A DNA stretch of 34,930 nt from CAZJCK01 sp964544635 (GCA_964544635.1 CAZJCK010000036.1:1-34930), one strand, 5' to 3'; shown: positions 18,051 to 26,737, numbered from the stretch's first letter. A program made the numbers and translations. The notes: a model not told the origin generated them from the sequence alone.

Positions 18051-18799
18051 GTCGCCCCCGTGTCCTGATCGTCATCCCTGCCCGCCTCGGCTCATCCCGC
18101 TTCAAGCACAAGGTGCTGGTGCCTCTGGCCGGACGGCCGCTGTTGTACCATGTCTGGCGGGCGGCGAAGCAGTCGAGCTACGCCGATCGCGTCGTCGTCG
18201 CCACCGACAGCGATGAGATCAAGCGTGTCGCCGCTGAATTTGGCGCTGAAGTGATGACCACCGCCAAAAAACACAAGACCGGGTCCGATCGCGCCGCCGA
18301 GGTGGCAAAACGGCTGGGCGGGACGGTCATCGTCAATTTCCAGGGAGATACTCTTGGACTTGGCGGTAAGACTGTGGACCGGGCCATCGAACTAGTACTC
18401 AAGAAGAAATCGGTCAATGTCGCCACCCTGGCCCACCGCATCACTAACGACGCCGAATTAACCAATCCCAATGTGGTGAAAGTGGTGACGGATTCGAAAG
18501 GCCGGGCACTCATGTTTTCGCGCTCAGTCCTGCCGTTTGTTCGGGATGTCGCCGGCAAGGGGCCGCCCGGATGGCAGGATTTCAAGTTTCTTCACCATGT
18601 TGGAGTGTACGTGTTTAGCCGCGCCGCGCTGGAGCGCTATGCCTCGTGGCCGCGCACGTCACTGGAAAAGGCGGAGTCACTTGAACAATTGAGACTGCTG
18701 GAGCGGGGGGAGAAGATACACGTGGTAACTACCCGGTCGAAGTCCGTGTCAATAGATTCACCTGAAGATTTGGAAAACTGGTCGCGCCGACGTATATAA
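18047..18799 (+). CDS. kdsB: 3-deoxy-manno-octulosonate cytidylyltransferase (CMP-Kdo synthetase)
   Basis: Activates Kdo with CTP to CMP-Kdo for the LPS inner core. From GTG 18047 the protein has 250 residues, the usual length, and begins just before the nucleotide-binding IPARLGSSRFKHKVL. Other signatures are KTGSDRAAEVAKRL, HHVGVYVFSR, SLEKAESLEQLRLLE and the metal-binding SIDSPEDL near the end. The family motif QGDEP reads QGDTL; the metal-binding Asp is kept but Glu-Pro is lost. An alternative start is GTG 18017, which has GGAG 8 nt upstream; I prefer 18047 from family length. It is followed by pyrG after 20 nt, a functional pairing (CTP supply) found in many Gram-negatives. Confidence 0.88.
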   Translation: MSRPRVLIVIPARLGSSRFKHKVLVPLAGRPLLYHVWRAAKQSSYADRVVVATDSDEIKRVAAEFGAEVMTTAKKHKTGSDRAAEVAKRLGGTVIVNFQGDTLGLGGKTVDRAIELVLKKKSVNVATLAHRITNDAELTNPNVVKVVTDSKGRALMFSRSVLPFVRDVAGKGPPGWQDFKFLHHVGVYVFSRAALERYASWPRTSLEKAESLEQLRLLERGEKIHVVTTRSKSVSIDSPEDLENWSRRRI

Positions 18800-18819
18800 A
18801 GGTATGGAGAGTAAAATCA

Positions 18820-20502
18820 ATGGCTGATCGCGTAAAATACATTTTCGTCACCGGAGGAGTCGTATCCTCGCTTGGCAAAGGCATTGCCGCGTCATCGATA
18901 GGCTTGCTGCTGTCGCAGCGGGGATTGAAGGTTCGTAATGTCAAATTCGACCCGTATCTGAATGTTGATCCGGGCACGATGAACCCGTTCCAGCATGGCG
19001 AGGTGTATGTTCTTGACGACGGTTCCGAGACCGATCTTGATCTGGGCCATTACGAACGGTTTCTCGATCAGTCGTTGACCCGAGCCAACAATGTCACCAC
19101 CGGCCAGATCTACAATACGATCATCACCCGCGAACGGCGCGGCGATTACCTCGGCGCTACCGTCCAGGTAATCCCGCATGTCACGGAAGAGATCAAGAAC
19201 CGGATGAAAATGCTGGAGACGATTGGTGAGCGGCCGGATGTGATCATCGTCGAGATTGGTGGCACCGTTGGTGATATCGAGTCGCTGCCCTTCATGGAAG
19301 CGATCCGCCAGATGCAGCTCGAGCAGGGACCGCAGAACACGATGTTCCTGCATGTGACGCTGGTGCCGTACATTTCGGCGGCCGGGGAGTTCAAGACCAA
19401 GCCGACGCAGCACTCGGTGCGTGAACTGCGGGCGATCGGTATCCAGCCGAATGCCCTGATCTGCCGCTCGGCGCGCCCGATTTCCGATTCGCTCCGCCAG
19501 AAGATCTCGCTGTTCTGCAGTGTGCCGACCAGTAATGTGGTGGTGGCGCAGGATGTCTCCTCGATCTACCAGGTACCGATCAAACTGCGCGACCAGGAAC
19601 TGGATGATATCATCTGCCGTCATTTCGGCTGGGAAGTTTCCGAGCCGGACATGGTCGAGTGGGAGCAGATGATTGAGCGCATCGAATTTCCGAAACGTCG
19701 GGTCAAGATTGCCATCTGCGGTAAGTACGTGCACCTCAAAGATGCCTACAAGTCGATCATCGAGTCGTTCGTGCATGCCGGTGTATCTAACGAAGCCCAG
19801 GTTGAGCTGATCTGGGTATCATCGGAGGATATCAAGCAGAGCGGCCCGGAGAAGTTCCTGTACGACGTTGACGGTTTGCTGATACCGGGCGGTTTCGGCG
19901 AGCGTGGGGTGGAGGGTAAGATAGAGGCGATTCGTTTCGTTCGAGAGAAGGCGATCCCGTTCTTTGGGATCTGTCTCGGCATGCAGTGCGGCGTGATCGA
20001 ATACGCCCGCAATGTGTGCGGTCTCAAGGATGCCCACAGTTATGAATTCTACCGCGACCTCAAGCATCCCGTTATCCATCTCATGGCGGATCAGGAGGGG
20101 GTGACGGAACTGGGGGGCACCATGCGCCTGGGGGCGTATCCGTGCGTGTTGGCCGACGGCACCCGCTCGCGCGAGGCGTACGGGACTGAAGAAGTATCGG
20201 AACGGCACCGCCATCGCTACGAGGTCAACAACGCTTATCGCGAGATGCTGGTGGACAACGGCCTGTCGATTGCCGGGACCTCACCGGATGACCGGCTAAT
20301 CGAGATCGTCGAGGTGGCCGACCATCCCTGGTTTGTCGGTGTCCAGTTCCACCCGGAACTGAAGTCGCGGCCGACTCGGGCTCACCCGCTGTTCCGCGAT
20401 TTCGTCCGGGCAGCCGTCCAGTACCAGGACAACCGTCGATCCCAAAAAGACGAGAGCATGCCCGAAAAGGGCGATCTGACCTCGGCATCGCATAAGGCCT
20501 GA
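18820..20502 (+). CDS. pyrG: CTP synthase
   Basis: Makes CTP from UTP, ATP and glutamine. The 560-residue protein has the amidoligase domain (FVTGGVVSSLGKGI, KFDPYLNVDPGTM, FQHGEVYVLDDG, ETDLDLGHYERF, EIGGTVGDIE) and a class I glutaminase domain with the nucleophile Cys385 in FFGICLGMQC and catalytic His511 and Glu513 in QFHPE. ATG 18820 follows GGAG with a 10 nt gap. Its length is slightly above that of E. coli (545) because of a polar C-terminal tail. It is co-transcribed with kdsB, whose substrate it makes. Confidence 0.97.
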   Translation: MADRVKYIFVTGGVVSSLGKGIAASSIGLLLSQRGLKVRNVKFDPYLNVDPGTMNPFQHGEVYVLDDGSETDLDLGHYERFLDQSLTRANNVTTGQIYNTIITRERRGDYLGATVQVIPHVTEEIKNRMKMLETIGERPDVIIVEIGGTVGDIESLPFMEAIRQMQLEQGPQNTMFLHVTLVPYISAAGEFKTKPTQHSVRELRAIGIQPNALICRSARPISDSLRQKISLFCSVPTSNVVVAQDVSSIYQVPIKLRDQELDDIICRHFGWEVSEPDMVEWEQMIERIEFPKRRVKIAICGKYVHLKDAYKSIIESFVHAGVSNEAQVELIWVSSEDIKQSGPEKFLYDVDGLLIPGGFGERGVEGKIEAIRFVREKAIPFFGICLGMQCGVIEYARNVCGLKDAHSYEFYRDLKHPVIHLMADQEGVTELGGTMRLGAYPCVLADGTRSREAYGTEEVSERHRHRYEVNNAYREMLVDNGLSIAGTSPDDRLIEIVEVADHPWFVGVQFHPELKSRPTRAHPLFRDFVRAAVQYQDNRRSQKDESMPEKGDLTSASHKA

Positions 20503-20582
20503 GGCCGGGGAACTGCCAAAGGCGGGCCACGGTTAGATAGTTGGAGGGTATGATACGTCCTTCCAGTACTATGGGGTACCAT

Positions 20583-21059
20583 ATGAACAGATACCTGAAT
20601 CGGTTCTTGTTAATGATTGCGCTCGGACAACTGGTGGCGTGCGACGGCAGCGAAACGGTCAGCAGTGCGCCGGTCGAGTTGTTCTTTGGTCGCTACTCGG
20701 CCGAACAGGTCGGAATCGCCGACTTCCCGAAAGAGGATTCAGTTCGGCTGGCTGTCGACGGTTCGAACTACACGCTCTTTACCTTTCCGACGGCCGATGA
20801 TCCTGCCGTCGACTTCTGTACCAGCACCGGAACCATCGGTGGCTTCGGAACCAATCAGATAACCTTTACCGTTACCGGTACCGTCGGCGCCAATTGCGAC
20901 AAAGCAACGGTGCCACAGGGGACTATCCGAGCTGTATACCAGGGGGACTCGCTGATCATGCGCGACACCGTCGACATCACCTTTGTTCGTGAACGTGACC
21001 AGGGCATCCTCGACACTGTCACTGTCACCTGGTCGCTTTCCATTGAGCTGACCCAGTAG
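20583..21059 (+). CDS. Predicted lipoprotein of unknown function
   Basis: From ATG 20583 the product has 158 residues and begins with a textbook lipoprotein signal: charged N-terminus (MNRYLNR), hydrophobic core and lipobox LVAC with Cys20. Further upstream in-frame starts (20550, or TTG 20541) would put a polar extension before the signal peptide, so I reject them; the ribosome site for 20583 is weak (GGGG). The mature part is rich in Thr, Val and Asp, with alternating strand-like segments (QITFTVTGTVG, TVTVTWSLSIEL), suggesting a small all-beta domain; Cys79 and Cys99 could pair. No family recognised. Its stop is 5 nt from the convergent PIG-V-like gene. Confidence 0.75.
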   Translation: MNRYLNRFLLMIALGQLVACDGSETVSSAPVELFFGRYSAEQVGIADFPKEDSVRLAVDGSNYTLFTFPTADDPAVDFCTSTGTIGGFGTNQITFTVTGTVGANCDKATVPQGTIRAVYQGDSLIMRDTVDITFVRERDQGILDTVTVTWSLSIELTQ

Positions 21060-21064
21060 CGGGG

Positions 21065-22168
21065 CTACATAAGTCGTCCGGCGGCGTACCGGTCGATCAA
21101 TACCCACACATCGAGGACCACTGCCGCAATCGCCCACGGTAGTGCTGCCCGGCGCCGCCAACCATTACCAATCGACATGCCGACAAAGACGAAGACCGGA
21201 AATGCTACGATCACGTGTCGGTAATAGCAGTCGGTTGTGCCGGCGGCAGGTGTGAACAGCAGGATTCCCAGGATGTACAGCTGCCAGGTCATGGGTACGC
21301 GCCGGCGATAGAATAGTGGCAGAGTTGCCGCCACGAAAATGATGATGAGTACCACCGGGTCGCCCAGCGGCCGCTGGACAAGCGACTGCCATATGGTGAC
21401 CAGCGGAAAAGCCGGTTCGTGCGCGTAGAACGGCTGAGACTGAAACCGGGTATACAAGAAGAAGTCGTCGAACTTGACCTGAAAGTGCACCGCGAAAGCC
21501 AGCAGGCCGGCCGGTATCGCCGCCAGCGCCCCGACCAGGGAGAGCCGCTGTCCGATCGCATGCTCTTTCCAGTGCCTCAGTAGCACCCACGCGATGGGTA
21601 GGCCGATCACCACTGCCGACGGATAGGTCAGGGTGATCAGCATCACCGGCAGCCAGAGCCAGCGGTACGAGTTGCGTTCCAGCATCTCGAAGATCCATAA
21701 TGAGAGCAACAGCATGAGGGAGTACGGGAATCCGGCCACATAGTAGAACGATCCGGGAAACAGCACCAGCGCCGCCACCGAGCCGATCGCTGCGTACTCA
21801 CCGAACCGGCGATCGACCAGGCGATACAGTAAAATGAGTGACGCCAGCAGACAGCCCCAACTGACGACGAGGAGTGACCAGACGGTCGGAATACCGAGCC
21901 AGGTGAAAGCATGGCTGACCATTGGGTAAAACGGAAACCAGCCGACATTCCCGCACAGGAATTGCGGTGCCGGTTCACACGGATAGACTTCATAGCCGCG
22001 CTGGGCGATGGTCAGGTAATGCTGGCCGTCCCACTGGATCAGGTTGCGCGTGAGCACCAGGTACTTGGCGCCGAGCAGATCGATCAGCAGGATGGTCGAC
22101 AGCAGGAGCACGGCCCACGCCGCCAACGGTATCCACAGATCTTTACGATTAAGCATAGATTTCTGCAT
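21065..22168 (-). CDS. PIG-V-like integral membrane glycosyltransferase (GT-C fold)
   Basis: A 367-residue multi-pass protein with about nine hydrophobic segments. The first extracytoplasmic loop has QWDGQHYLTIAQRGYE (45-60) and then NVGWFPFYPMV, matching the W-D-x-x-(H/W)-(Y/F)-x-x-I-A-x-x-G-Y and (F/L)(F/Y)P pattern of the PIG-V family, which in eukaryotes adds the second mannose of GPI anchors using dolichol-phosphate-mannose. Bacterial relatives are uncharacterised polyprenyl-phosphate-sugar-dependent transferases. The Asp of WD (Asp47) is the expected catalytic residue of the GT-C fold. The gene is convergent with the lipoprotein gene and divergent from the polysaccharide operon, so it may decorate an exported glycan or a protein; the substrate is unknown. 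Confidence 0.75.
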   Translation of the reverse strand: MQKSMLNRKDLWIPLAAWAVLLLSTILLIDLLGAKYLVLTRNLIQWDGQHYLTIAQRGYEVYPCEPAPQFLCGNVGWFPFYPMVSHAFTWLGIPTVWSLLVVSWGCLLASLILLYRLVDRRFGEYAAIGSVAALVLFPGSFYYVAGFPYSLMLLLSLWIFEMLERNSYRWLWLPVMLITLTYPSAVVIGLPIAWVLLRHWKEHAIGQRLSLVGALAAIPAGLLAFAVHFQVKFDDFFLYTRFQSQPFYAHEPAFPLVTIWQSLVQRPLGDPVVLIIIFVAATLPLFYRRRVPMTWQLYILGILLFTPAAGTTDCYYRHVIVAFPVFVFVGMSIGNGWRRRAALPWAIAAVVLDVWVLIDRYAAGRLM

Positions 22169-22240
22169 CCCAGTCGCTTCTGGACAGATGGTACGGCCTT
22201 TTCGGACGGGATCAAGAAAATAACGGCTTTAAGGCGCGCT

Positions 22241-22264
22241 GTCGGGACCGATCCCGGTCCCGAC
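22241..22264. repeat. Perfect inverted repeat between the PIG-V-like gene and the polysaccharide operon
   Basis: GTCGGGACC (22241-22249), a 6 nt centre and its perfect complement GGTCCCGAC (22256-22264). It has no T tract, so it is not a canonical terminator. It lies about 40 bp upstream of the operon's -35 box in the divergent intergenic region, a place where a regulator could bind both directions. Confidence 0.5.
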
Positions 22265-22303
22265 ATTCGGGCCTAAGTAATTGCCGGGTGGTAGGTTTAC
22301 CGG

Positions 22304-22332
22304 TTGACTTGGATAGCGGCATTGGCTATCGT
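22304..22332 (+). promoter_or_regulatory. Promoter of the polysaccharide operon, predicted leaderless
   Basis: TTGACT (22304-22309), a 17 bp spacer and TATCGT (22327-22332, 4 of 6). The GTG start at 22341 lies 8 nt after the -10 box, and no Shine-Dalgarno site is present. Confidence 0.55.
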
Positions 22333-22340
22333 TGGCGATT

Positions 22341-23705
22341 GTGAGTAATCGACAGTACTATTCAACCCATGCGCGCAGTTTGGCTCGAACAGCGGTGCTG
22401 GTAACTCTGATCAGCCTGCTTTTGGCGGCGGCTTCTGTCTCAGCTCAGTCCAGTCTTGAGGACTGGCCGGGACTGGCGACGGATCAGCCCCCCGCATTCT
22501 CCGAGCCGGTGCAGCCGGACCGCTACCTGGTACGTCCCGGCGATACCCTGATTATCACCTTTATCGACGCCCAGTTGTCGTCACGGCGATTTGTCGTGAT
22601 GGTCGACGGTTCCGTCGTTGACCAGGTGCTGGGCCGTATTCAGGCCGGGGGATTGATGCTCTCGGAAGTGCAGAAGTCGCTCGGTGTCAGGCTCGCGGAA
22701 GCCTACCGTGTAGAGGAGTTCGACATCTCCGTCGCCGGGCCGCTCCGTCTGGCCATGATGATATCCGGCGAGGTTCAGAATCCCGGCGTGTACAGCGCCT
22801 ATTCATCGCAGCGCACTTCCGAACTGCTGGCCCAGTCCGGTGGTCTGACGATTAATGGATCTCAACGAAACATTCAGCTCATTGGGCCGTCCGATACGTT
22901 TACCGTCGACCTCGTCAGCGCCTTTGTGCTCGGCGATGCCGATGCCAATCCGTTCCTGGCGGCCGGCAGCCGCATTCACGTACCGTCACGCTCGACCAAC
23001 GTTGTCGCCGTGCAGGGAGAAGTGCGCCGCCCGACCGAGATAGAGCTGAAAGACGGTGACAGTATCGATCAGTTAATCGACTTCGCCGGCGGCCTTTCCG
23101 AGCGCGCCGATGGCGATGGCGTTGTTATTATCCGCGACGGTACCCGACTGCCGGCGCAGCGCAGTGAATTGAAGGCGGGAGATGTCGTCTTCGTGCCGGT
23201 GGATGAAGAGTATGAACCGGTTGTGTCGGTATTCGGGGCGGTTGAGTCACCCGGGCGATTTTCCTGGCGGGACGGTCTCACCCTCACAGAGTTAATTCAC
23301 CGAGCCGGCGGCGCCACCAGGAACGCAGTGATGCGCCGGGCGACTGTCTTCCGTCGGGCGGGTGCGGCCGGCGGCGGACGAATGGCCGGATATCGCTATC
23401 CGGTACAGGCAGCCGGAACCGACGACCGTCTGGAACTGCAACCGTCCGACTCCGTCGTGGTCCCGGAAGCGCTGGGATACGTCCGGGTGACCGGCCAGGT
23501 ACAGAATCCCGGCTATTACCCTCTCCAGCCGGATCAGACAGCACGGTACTACGTCGAAGCAGCCGGTGGATTTCTGCCCGATGCCGAGCGCAATCGCCTC
23601 ACCCGGACCAACCGGGTTTCCGGCATGAGCAGCGAGGTTTCACCTGATGTGCTGGTTTTTGACGGTGACATTGTTTCCGTGCAATCGAGAGAGGAACAAC
23701 CGTGA
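22341..23705 (+). CDS. Wza-like polysaccharide export protein with SLBB domains
   Basis: An exported protein of 454 residues from GTG 22341, the first gene of the polysaccharide operon. Signal peptide about 1-35 (ends SVSAQ). A poly-export domain follows (YLVRPGDTLIITFIDAQ, about 61-77), then SLBB-type beta-grasp repeats recognisable by GEVQNPGVYSAY, GEVRRPTEIELKDGD, GAVESPGRFSWRDG and GQVQNPGYYPLQPDQ. Proteins of this kind form the periplasmic and outer-membrane channel through which a capsule or exopolysaccharide leaves the cell. I see no lipobox Cys, unlike E. coli Wza. The stop overlaps the next gene's GTG (GTGA). The in-frame TTG at 22332 lies on the -10 box and is rejected. Confidence 0.9.
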   Translation: MSNRQYYSTHARSLARTAVLVTLISLLLAAASVSAQSSLEDWPGLATDQPPAFSEPVQPDRYLVRPGDTLIITFIDAQLSSRRFVVMVDGSVVDQVLGRIQAGGLMLSEVQKSLGVRLAEAYRVEEFDISVAGPLRLAMMISGEVQNPGVYSAYSSQRTSELLAQSGGLTINGSQRNIQLIGPSDTFTVDLVSAFVLGDADANPFLAAGSRIHVPSRSTNVVAVQGEVRRPTEIELKDGDSIDQLIDFAGGLSERADGDGVVIIRDGTRLPAQRSELKAGDVVFVPVDEEYEPVVSVFGAVESPGRFSWRDGLTLTELIHRAGGATRNAVMRRATVFRRAGAAGGGRMAGYRYPVQAAGTDDRLELQPSDSVVVPEALGYVRVTGQVQNPGYYPLQPDQTARYYVEAAGGFLPDAERNRLTRTNRVSGMSSEVSPDVLVFDGDIVSVQSREEQP

Positions 23706-24928
23706 CCCAGACCTCCGGTTCAAATCTCTGGATAGTCCTCGAGGCGATCGCGCGACGTCGGACCTTTCTCCTGTCGTTCGTGGCCGTCGTCACCATTGTG
23801 ACGATAGTTATCTCTCTGCTGCTGCCGACCTGGTACCAGGCGCGGTCGGTTCTTTTGCCGCCCAAGAATGTCACCGTACCGGTCGCCGGGCTGGACCAGT
23901 TGAACGAAGTGGTCTCGGTGATCGAGGGGCTGGACCTGCCGGTCATGGCCACGCCGTCCGACGTGTATGCCCGCATGATGCGCAGTCGAACGATCGCCGA
24001 TACCATCATCCAGAAGTTCAATTTGATCGAACGATACGACGTAGAACACAAGTTCGACGCGTATGACGAACTCGACCGGCTGACGGAGTTCAGTGTCACG
24101 TCCGAGGGGCTGCTCGAGATTAAAGTCGAAGACAAGTCACCGGACACGGCGGCGTTGATGGCCAACGCCTTTGTCGACGAGCTGGAAGAACTTAATGGCC
24201 GCATTGTCGAGGAACGGGCCCGCCAGAATCTCCAGTTCCTGCAGGATCGGGTGCTCGGGGTTCGCGAGGAGCTCGACTCGGCGCGGGCGGCGTTTGAGGC
24301 GTTTCAGATAGAGAACCGGGCTGTCGATTTCGAGCAGCAGTCCCGCCTCGCCGTGGAACAGGCGATCGATCTGAAGACCCGCCTGGCCTCGGTCGAGATA
24401 CAGCTGGAACTGAAGCGACAAACTCTCAGTGAGGACCATTCCGAGGTTCGTGAGTTGCGGCAGCAGCGTGAGATTATTCGCAACGAACTCGATCGGCTGG
24501 AGAACACCAATGACGACAACTCGTTCTTCTCTCTGCCCATCTCGAAGATCCCGTCGTTGAAAGGAAAGTACGAAGTTCTTTACAGCCGGGTTCAGGTTGC
24601 CGAGCGGTTGTATTCGAGCCTGCTTCAGCAGCTGGAACAGGCGAAGATTCAGCAGTATGCCGACGAACCGTCGCTGTCGATACTCGACCGGGCCGAACCG
24701 CCGCGCGAGAAGAGTCGACCGCGACGCTCCTTCATCGTGGCCGGCGCCTTTGCCGGCGCCGTCATTGTAGGTGTCCTGCTGACCCTCTGGTTCCACTACC
24801 TTGAGACACTGCAGCAGCGCCACCCCGAGGATTACCGGCGTGCCCGGACGTTCATGACCGCCTTTTTCGGCTGGTTGCCCGGGGTAAAGAAACGTTCCAG
24901 CGGAAACGGAACGAGGAGAAACGAATGA
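23702..24928 (+). CDS. Wzz-type chain-length determinant / polysaccharide co-polymerase
   Basis: A 408-residue inner-membrane protein that sets polymer length or couples polymerisation to export. One TM helix near the N-terminus (about 22-40) is followed by the Wzz-type LLPTWYQARSVLLPP, a long periplasmic alpha-helical and coiled-coil section (about 165-275, with many Glu/Arg/Leu heptads) and a C-terminal TM (about 346-368) preceded by ILDRAEPPREKSRPRR, the usual Pro-rich segment. There is no C-terminal tyrosine kinase domain, and no kinase gene follows. It starts at GTG 23702 with GAGAGGAA upstream, overlapping the preceding stop, and overlaps the next gene as ATGA. Confidence 0.9.
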   Translation: MTQTSGSNLWIVLEAIARRRTFLLSFVAVVTIVTIVISLLLPTWYQARSVLLPPKNVTVPVAGLDQLNEVVSVIEGLDLPVMATPSDVYARMMRSRTIADTIIQKFNLIERYDVEHKFDAYDELDRLTEFSVTSEGLLEIKVEDKSPDTAALMANAFVDELEELNGRIVEERARQNLQFLQDRVLGVREELDSARAAFEAFQIENRAVDFEQQSRLAVEQAIDLKTRLASVEIQLELKRQTLSEDHSEVRELRQQREIIRNELDRLENTNDDNSFFSLPISKIPSLKGKYEVLYSRVQVAERLYSSLLQQLEQAKIQQYADEPSLSILDRAEPPREKSRPRRSFIVAGAFAGAVIVGVLLTLWFHYLETLQQRHPEDYRRARTFMTAFFGWLPGVKKRSSGNGTRRNE

Positions 24929-25932
24929 AAAACTTAGCGATAATCGGCCTGGGCGTATGGGGCCAGCAACTGCTGCGCGTCTTCCGACAGCAGCGCGGCG
25001 GCTCGGTCGCCGTGGTATGCGACAGCAACGAAGAACGCCTCGCCGCCGTCGAGAAACAAATAGCCGACATTGAAACACATCTTGATCCGGCCGACGTCTT
25101 CAAGCGCGACGACATCGAAGCCGTCGCCATCGCTATCGCGCCGAAAGATCAACCCAGGATCGCCCATGCCGCCATGGAGGCGGGTAAGGATGTCTTTGTC
25201 GAGATACCGCCCGCTTTGTCTTTGAAGGAGGCTGAGCAACTCACCGAGGCTGCGGAAAAGCACGACGTCATCTTCATGACCGGGTTTATCATGCTGTTTC
25301 ACCCGGCGGTCCAGCACCTGCGCAAGCAGCTGGCGGACGGTTACCTCGGTAATATCCACTATATACAGGCGGCCAGGGCGGGTCTGGGGCGTTCACGCCA
25401 GACCGACAATGTATTGTGGTCGTACACGCCGAACGACGTTGCCTTCGCCGTTGACCTGATCGGTAAGGACCCGGTGCGGGTTACCGCGACCGGCGCCGCC
25501 TTCATGGAGCCGGGACATGCCGACGTGGTGTTTGTCACCCTGCACTTCGGTGACGGTACGCTGGCGCACCTGTATTCGAGCTGGCTGGCGCCGCATCGCG
25601 AGCGACGCGTCGTGTTGGTCGGTTCGCGCCAGACCGCCGTGTTTGACGACATCCCGGCGACCGAAAAGGTGCGGGTCTACGGCAAGGTGTCAAGCAAGCG
25701 CGTCGATTACCGCGACTTTGGTGAGTACCTCGCCATGCAGTCGGGCGATGTCTTCATTCCGCGACTCCCGCCGACTGAACCGCTGGCCGCCGAGTGCGCC
25801 CACTTCATCGAGTGTGTCGAAAAACGTCAACAACCGATCGCCAACGGCGAGATGGCGCAGCGCGTCATTCGAATCCTGGAGGCGGCCCAACAGTCGCTCG
25901 AGGCCGGCGGTGCACCGGTGAACATCCAATAG
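24925..25932 (+). CDS. Gfo/Idh/MocA-family oxidoreductase, WlbA/WbpB-like, with altered catalytic residues
   Basis: A 335-residue NAD(P)-dependent sugar oxidoreductase homolog. The Rossmann motif is GLGVWG (8-13). By position in a WlbA-B-C-D-like gene set it should oxidise the 3-OH of UDP-N-acetylglucosaminuronic acid before transamination (WlbA/WbpB step). However, the family's EKP motif, whose Lys is normally catalytic, reads EIP (93-95), and the Trp-Ser-x-x-Pro-His-Asp motif of close relatives reads SYTPND (166-171), Asn170 replacing His. The rest of the fold looks intact (GSRQTAVFDD, HFIECVEKRQQPIANGE). So it may be a structural or cofactor-binding paralog or use other chemistry. It overlaps the Wzz-like gene (ATGA). 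Confidence 0.85.
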   Translation: MKNLAIIGLGVWGQQLLRVFRQQRGGSVAVVCDSNEERLAAVEKQIADIETHLDPADVFKRDDIEAVAIAIAPKDQPRIAHAAMEAGKDVFVEIPPALSLKEAEQLTEAAEKHDVIFMTGFIMLFHPAVQHLRKQLADGYLGNIHYIQAARAGLGRSRQTDNVLWSYTPNDVAFAVDLIGKDPVRVTATGAAFMEPGHADVVFVTLHFGDGTLAHLYSSWLAPHRERRVVLVGSRQTAVFDDIPATEKVRVYGKVSSKRVDYRDFGEYLAMQSGDVFIPRLPPTEPLAAECAHFIECVEKRQQPIANGEMAQRVIRILEAAQQSLEAGGAPVNIQ

Positions 25933-25975
25933 TCCGCAAACGCAATCATACTCTACTTGTTGTGAGGATTTGTAT

Positions 25976-26737
25976 ATGAGTACATCACAGATAGCCGCCT
26001 CGGCAGCAGTCGCCGACGATGTCCGCATGGGCGAATTCTGCGTGGTCGGAGAAAAAGTTCGGATCGGTAACGGCTGTGTGATCGGACACCATGCGGTAAT
26101 CCATGACGGTACTACCATAGGTGACAACGTCCGCATTGATGACAATACCGTCATCGGTAAACGGCCGATGCGTGCCGCCAACAGCGCCGTGACAAAAGAC
26201 CAGGAACTGCCGGCCACGAGTATCGGCAGCGATTGTATCATCGGCACCAGTGTGATCATTTACCGGGGCGCCGAGATTGGCCGCAAGGTGTTGATTGCCG
26301 ACCTGTCGACGGTCCGTGAAAATGTGACAGTCGGCAACTTCACGATCGTCGGTCGCGGTGTGGCGATTGAGAACTTCTGTACCATCGGCAAGTACGTGAA
26401 GCTGGAAACCAACGTGTACATCACCGCCTATTCCGAAATCGGCGATCGCTGCTTCGTTGCGCCCTGTGTGGCGACGTCCAACGACAACTACATCGGTCGC
26501 ACCGAGAAGCGGTTTGACAACTTTAAGGGCATCATTGCGAAGACGGGCGCCCGCATCGGCGTCAATGCCACCATCCTGCCCGGCAAGATTATCGGCGAGG
26601 ACGCCCTCGTGGCGGCCGGTGCGCTGGTGACTACCGACGTACCGGCGAAGAAAATCGTCGCCGGCGTCCCGGCCAAAGTCTTCCGCGAAGTGCCCGAAGA
26701 TCAGCTCCTGGAAAACCAGGGGTGGAAAGACGAATAG
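25976..26737 (+). CDS. Left-handed beta-helix N-acetyltransferase (WlbB/WbpD-like)
   Basis: A 253-residue hexapeptide-repeat acyltransferase; ATG 25976 has GAGG 8 nt upstream, better than the in-frame TTG 25970. Most of the protein is (I/V)G(x4) hexapeptides (IGNGCVIGHHAVIHDGTTIGDNVRIDD would span several coils), giving an unusually long left-handed beta helix, ending with VGVN-like coils and AGVPAKVFREVP. In the WlbA-D/WbpB-E-D-I pathway the corresponding enzyme acetylates the 3-amino group of UDP-GlcNAc3NA with acetyl-CoA. It lies directly before the aminotransferase gene (12 nt gap). The acyl group and substrate are inferred from context. Confidence 0.82.
   Translation: MSTSQIAASAAVADDVRMGEFCVVGEKVRIGNGCVIGHHAVIHDGTTIGDNVRIDDNTVIGKRPMRAANSAVTKDQELPATSIGSDCIIGTSVIIYRGAEIGRKVLIADLSTVRENVTVGNFTIVGRGVAIENFCTIGKYVKLETNVYITAYSEIGDRCFVAPCVATSNDNYIGRTEKRFDNFKGIIAKTGARIGVNATILPGKIIGEDALVAAGALVTTDVPAKKIVAGVPAKVFREVPEDQLLENQGWKDE

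Noticed and set aside
20503..20530. Hairpin GGCC-TGA-GGCC after pyrG considered as a terminator
   Set aside because: The stem is only 4 bp and no T tract follows.
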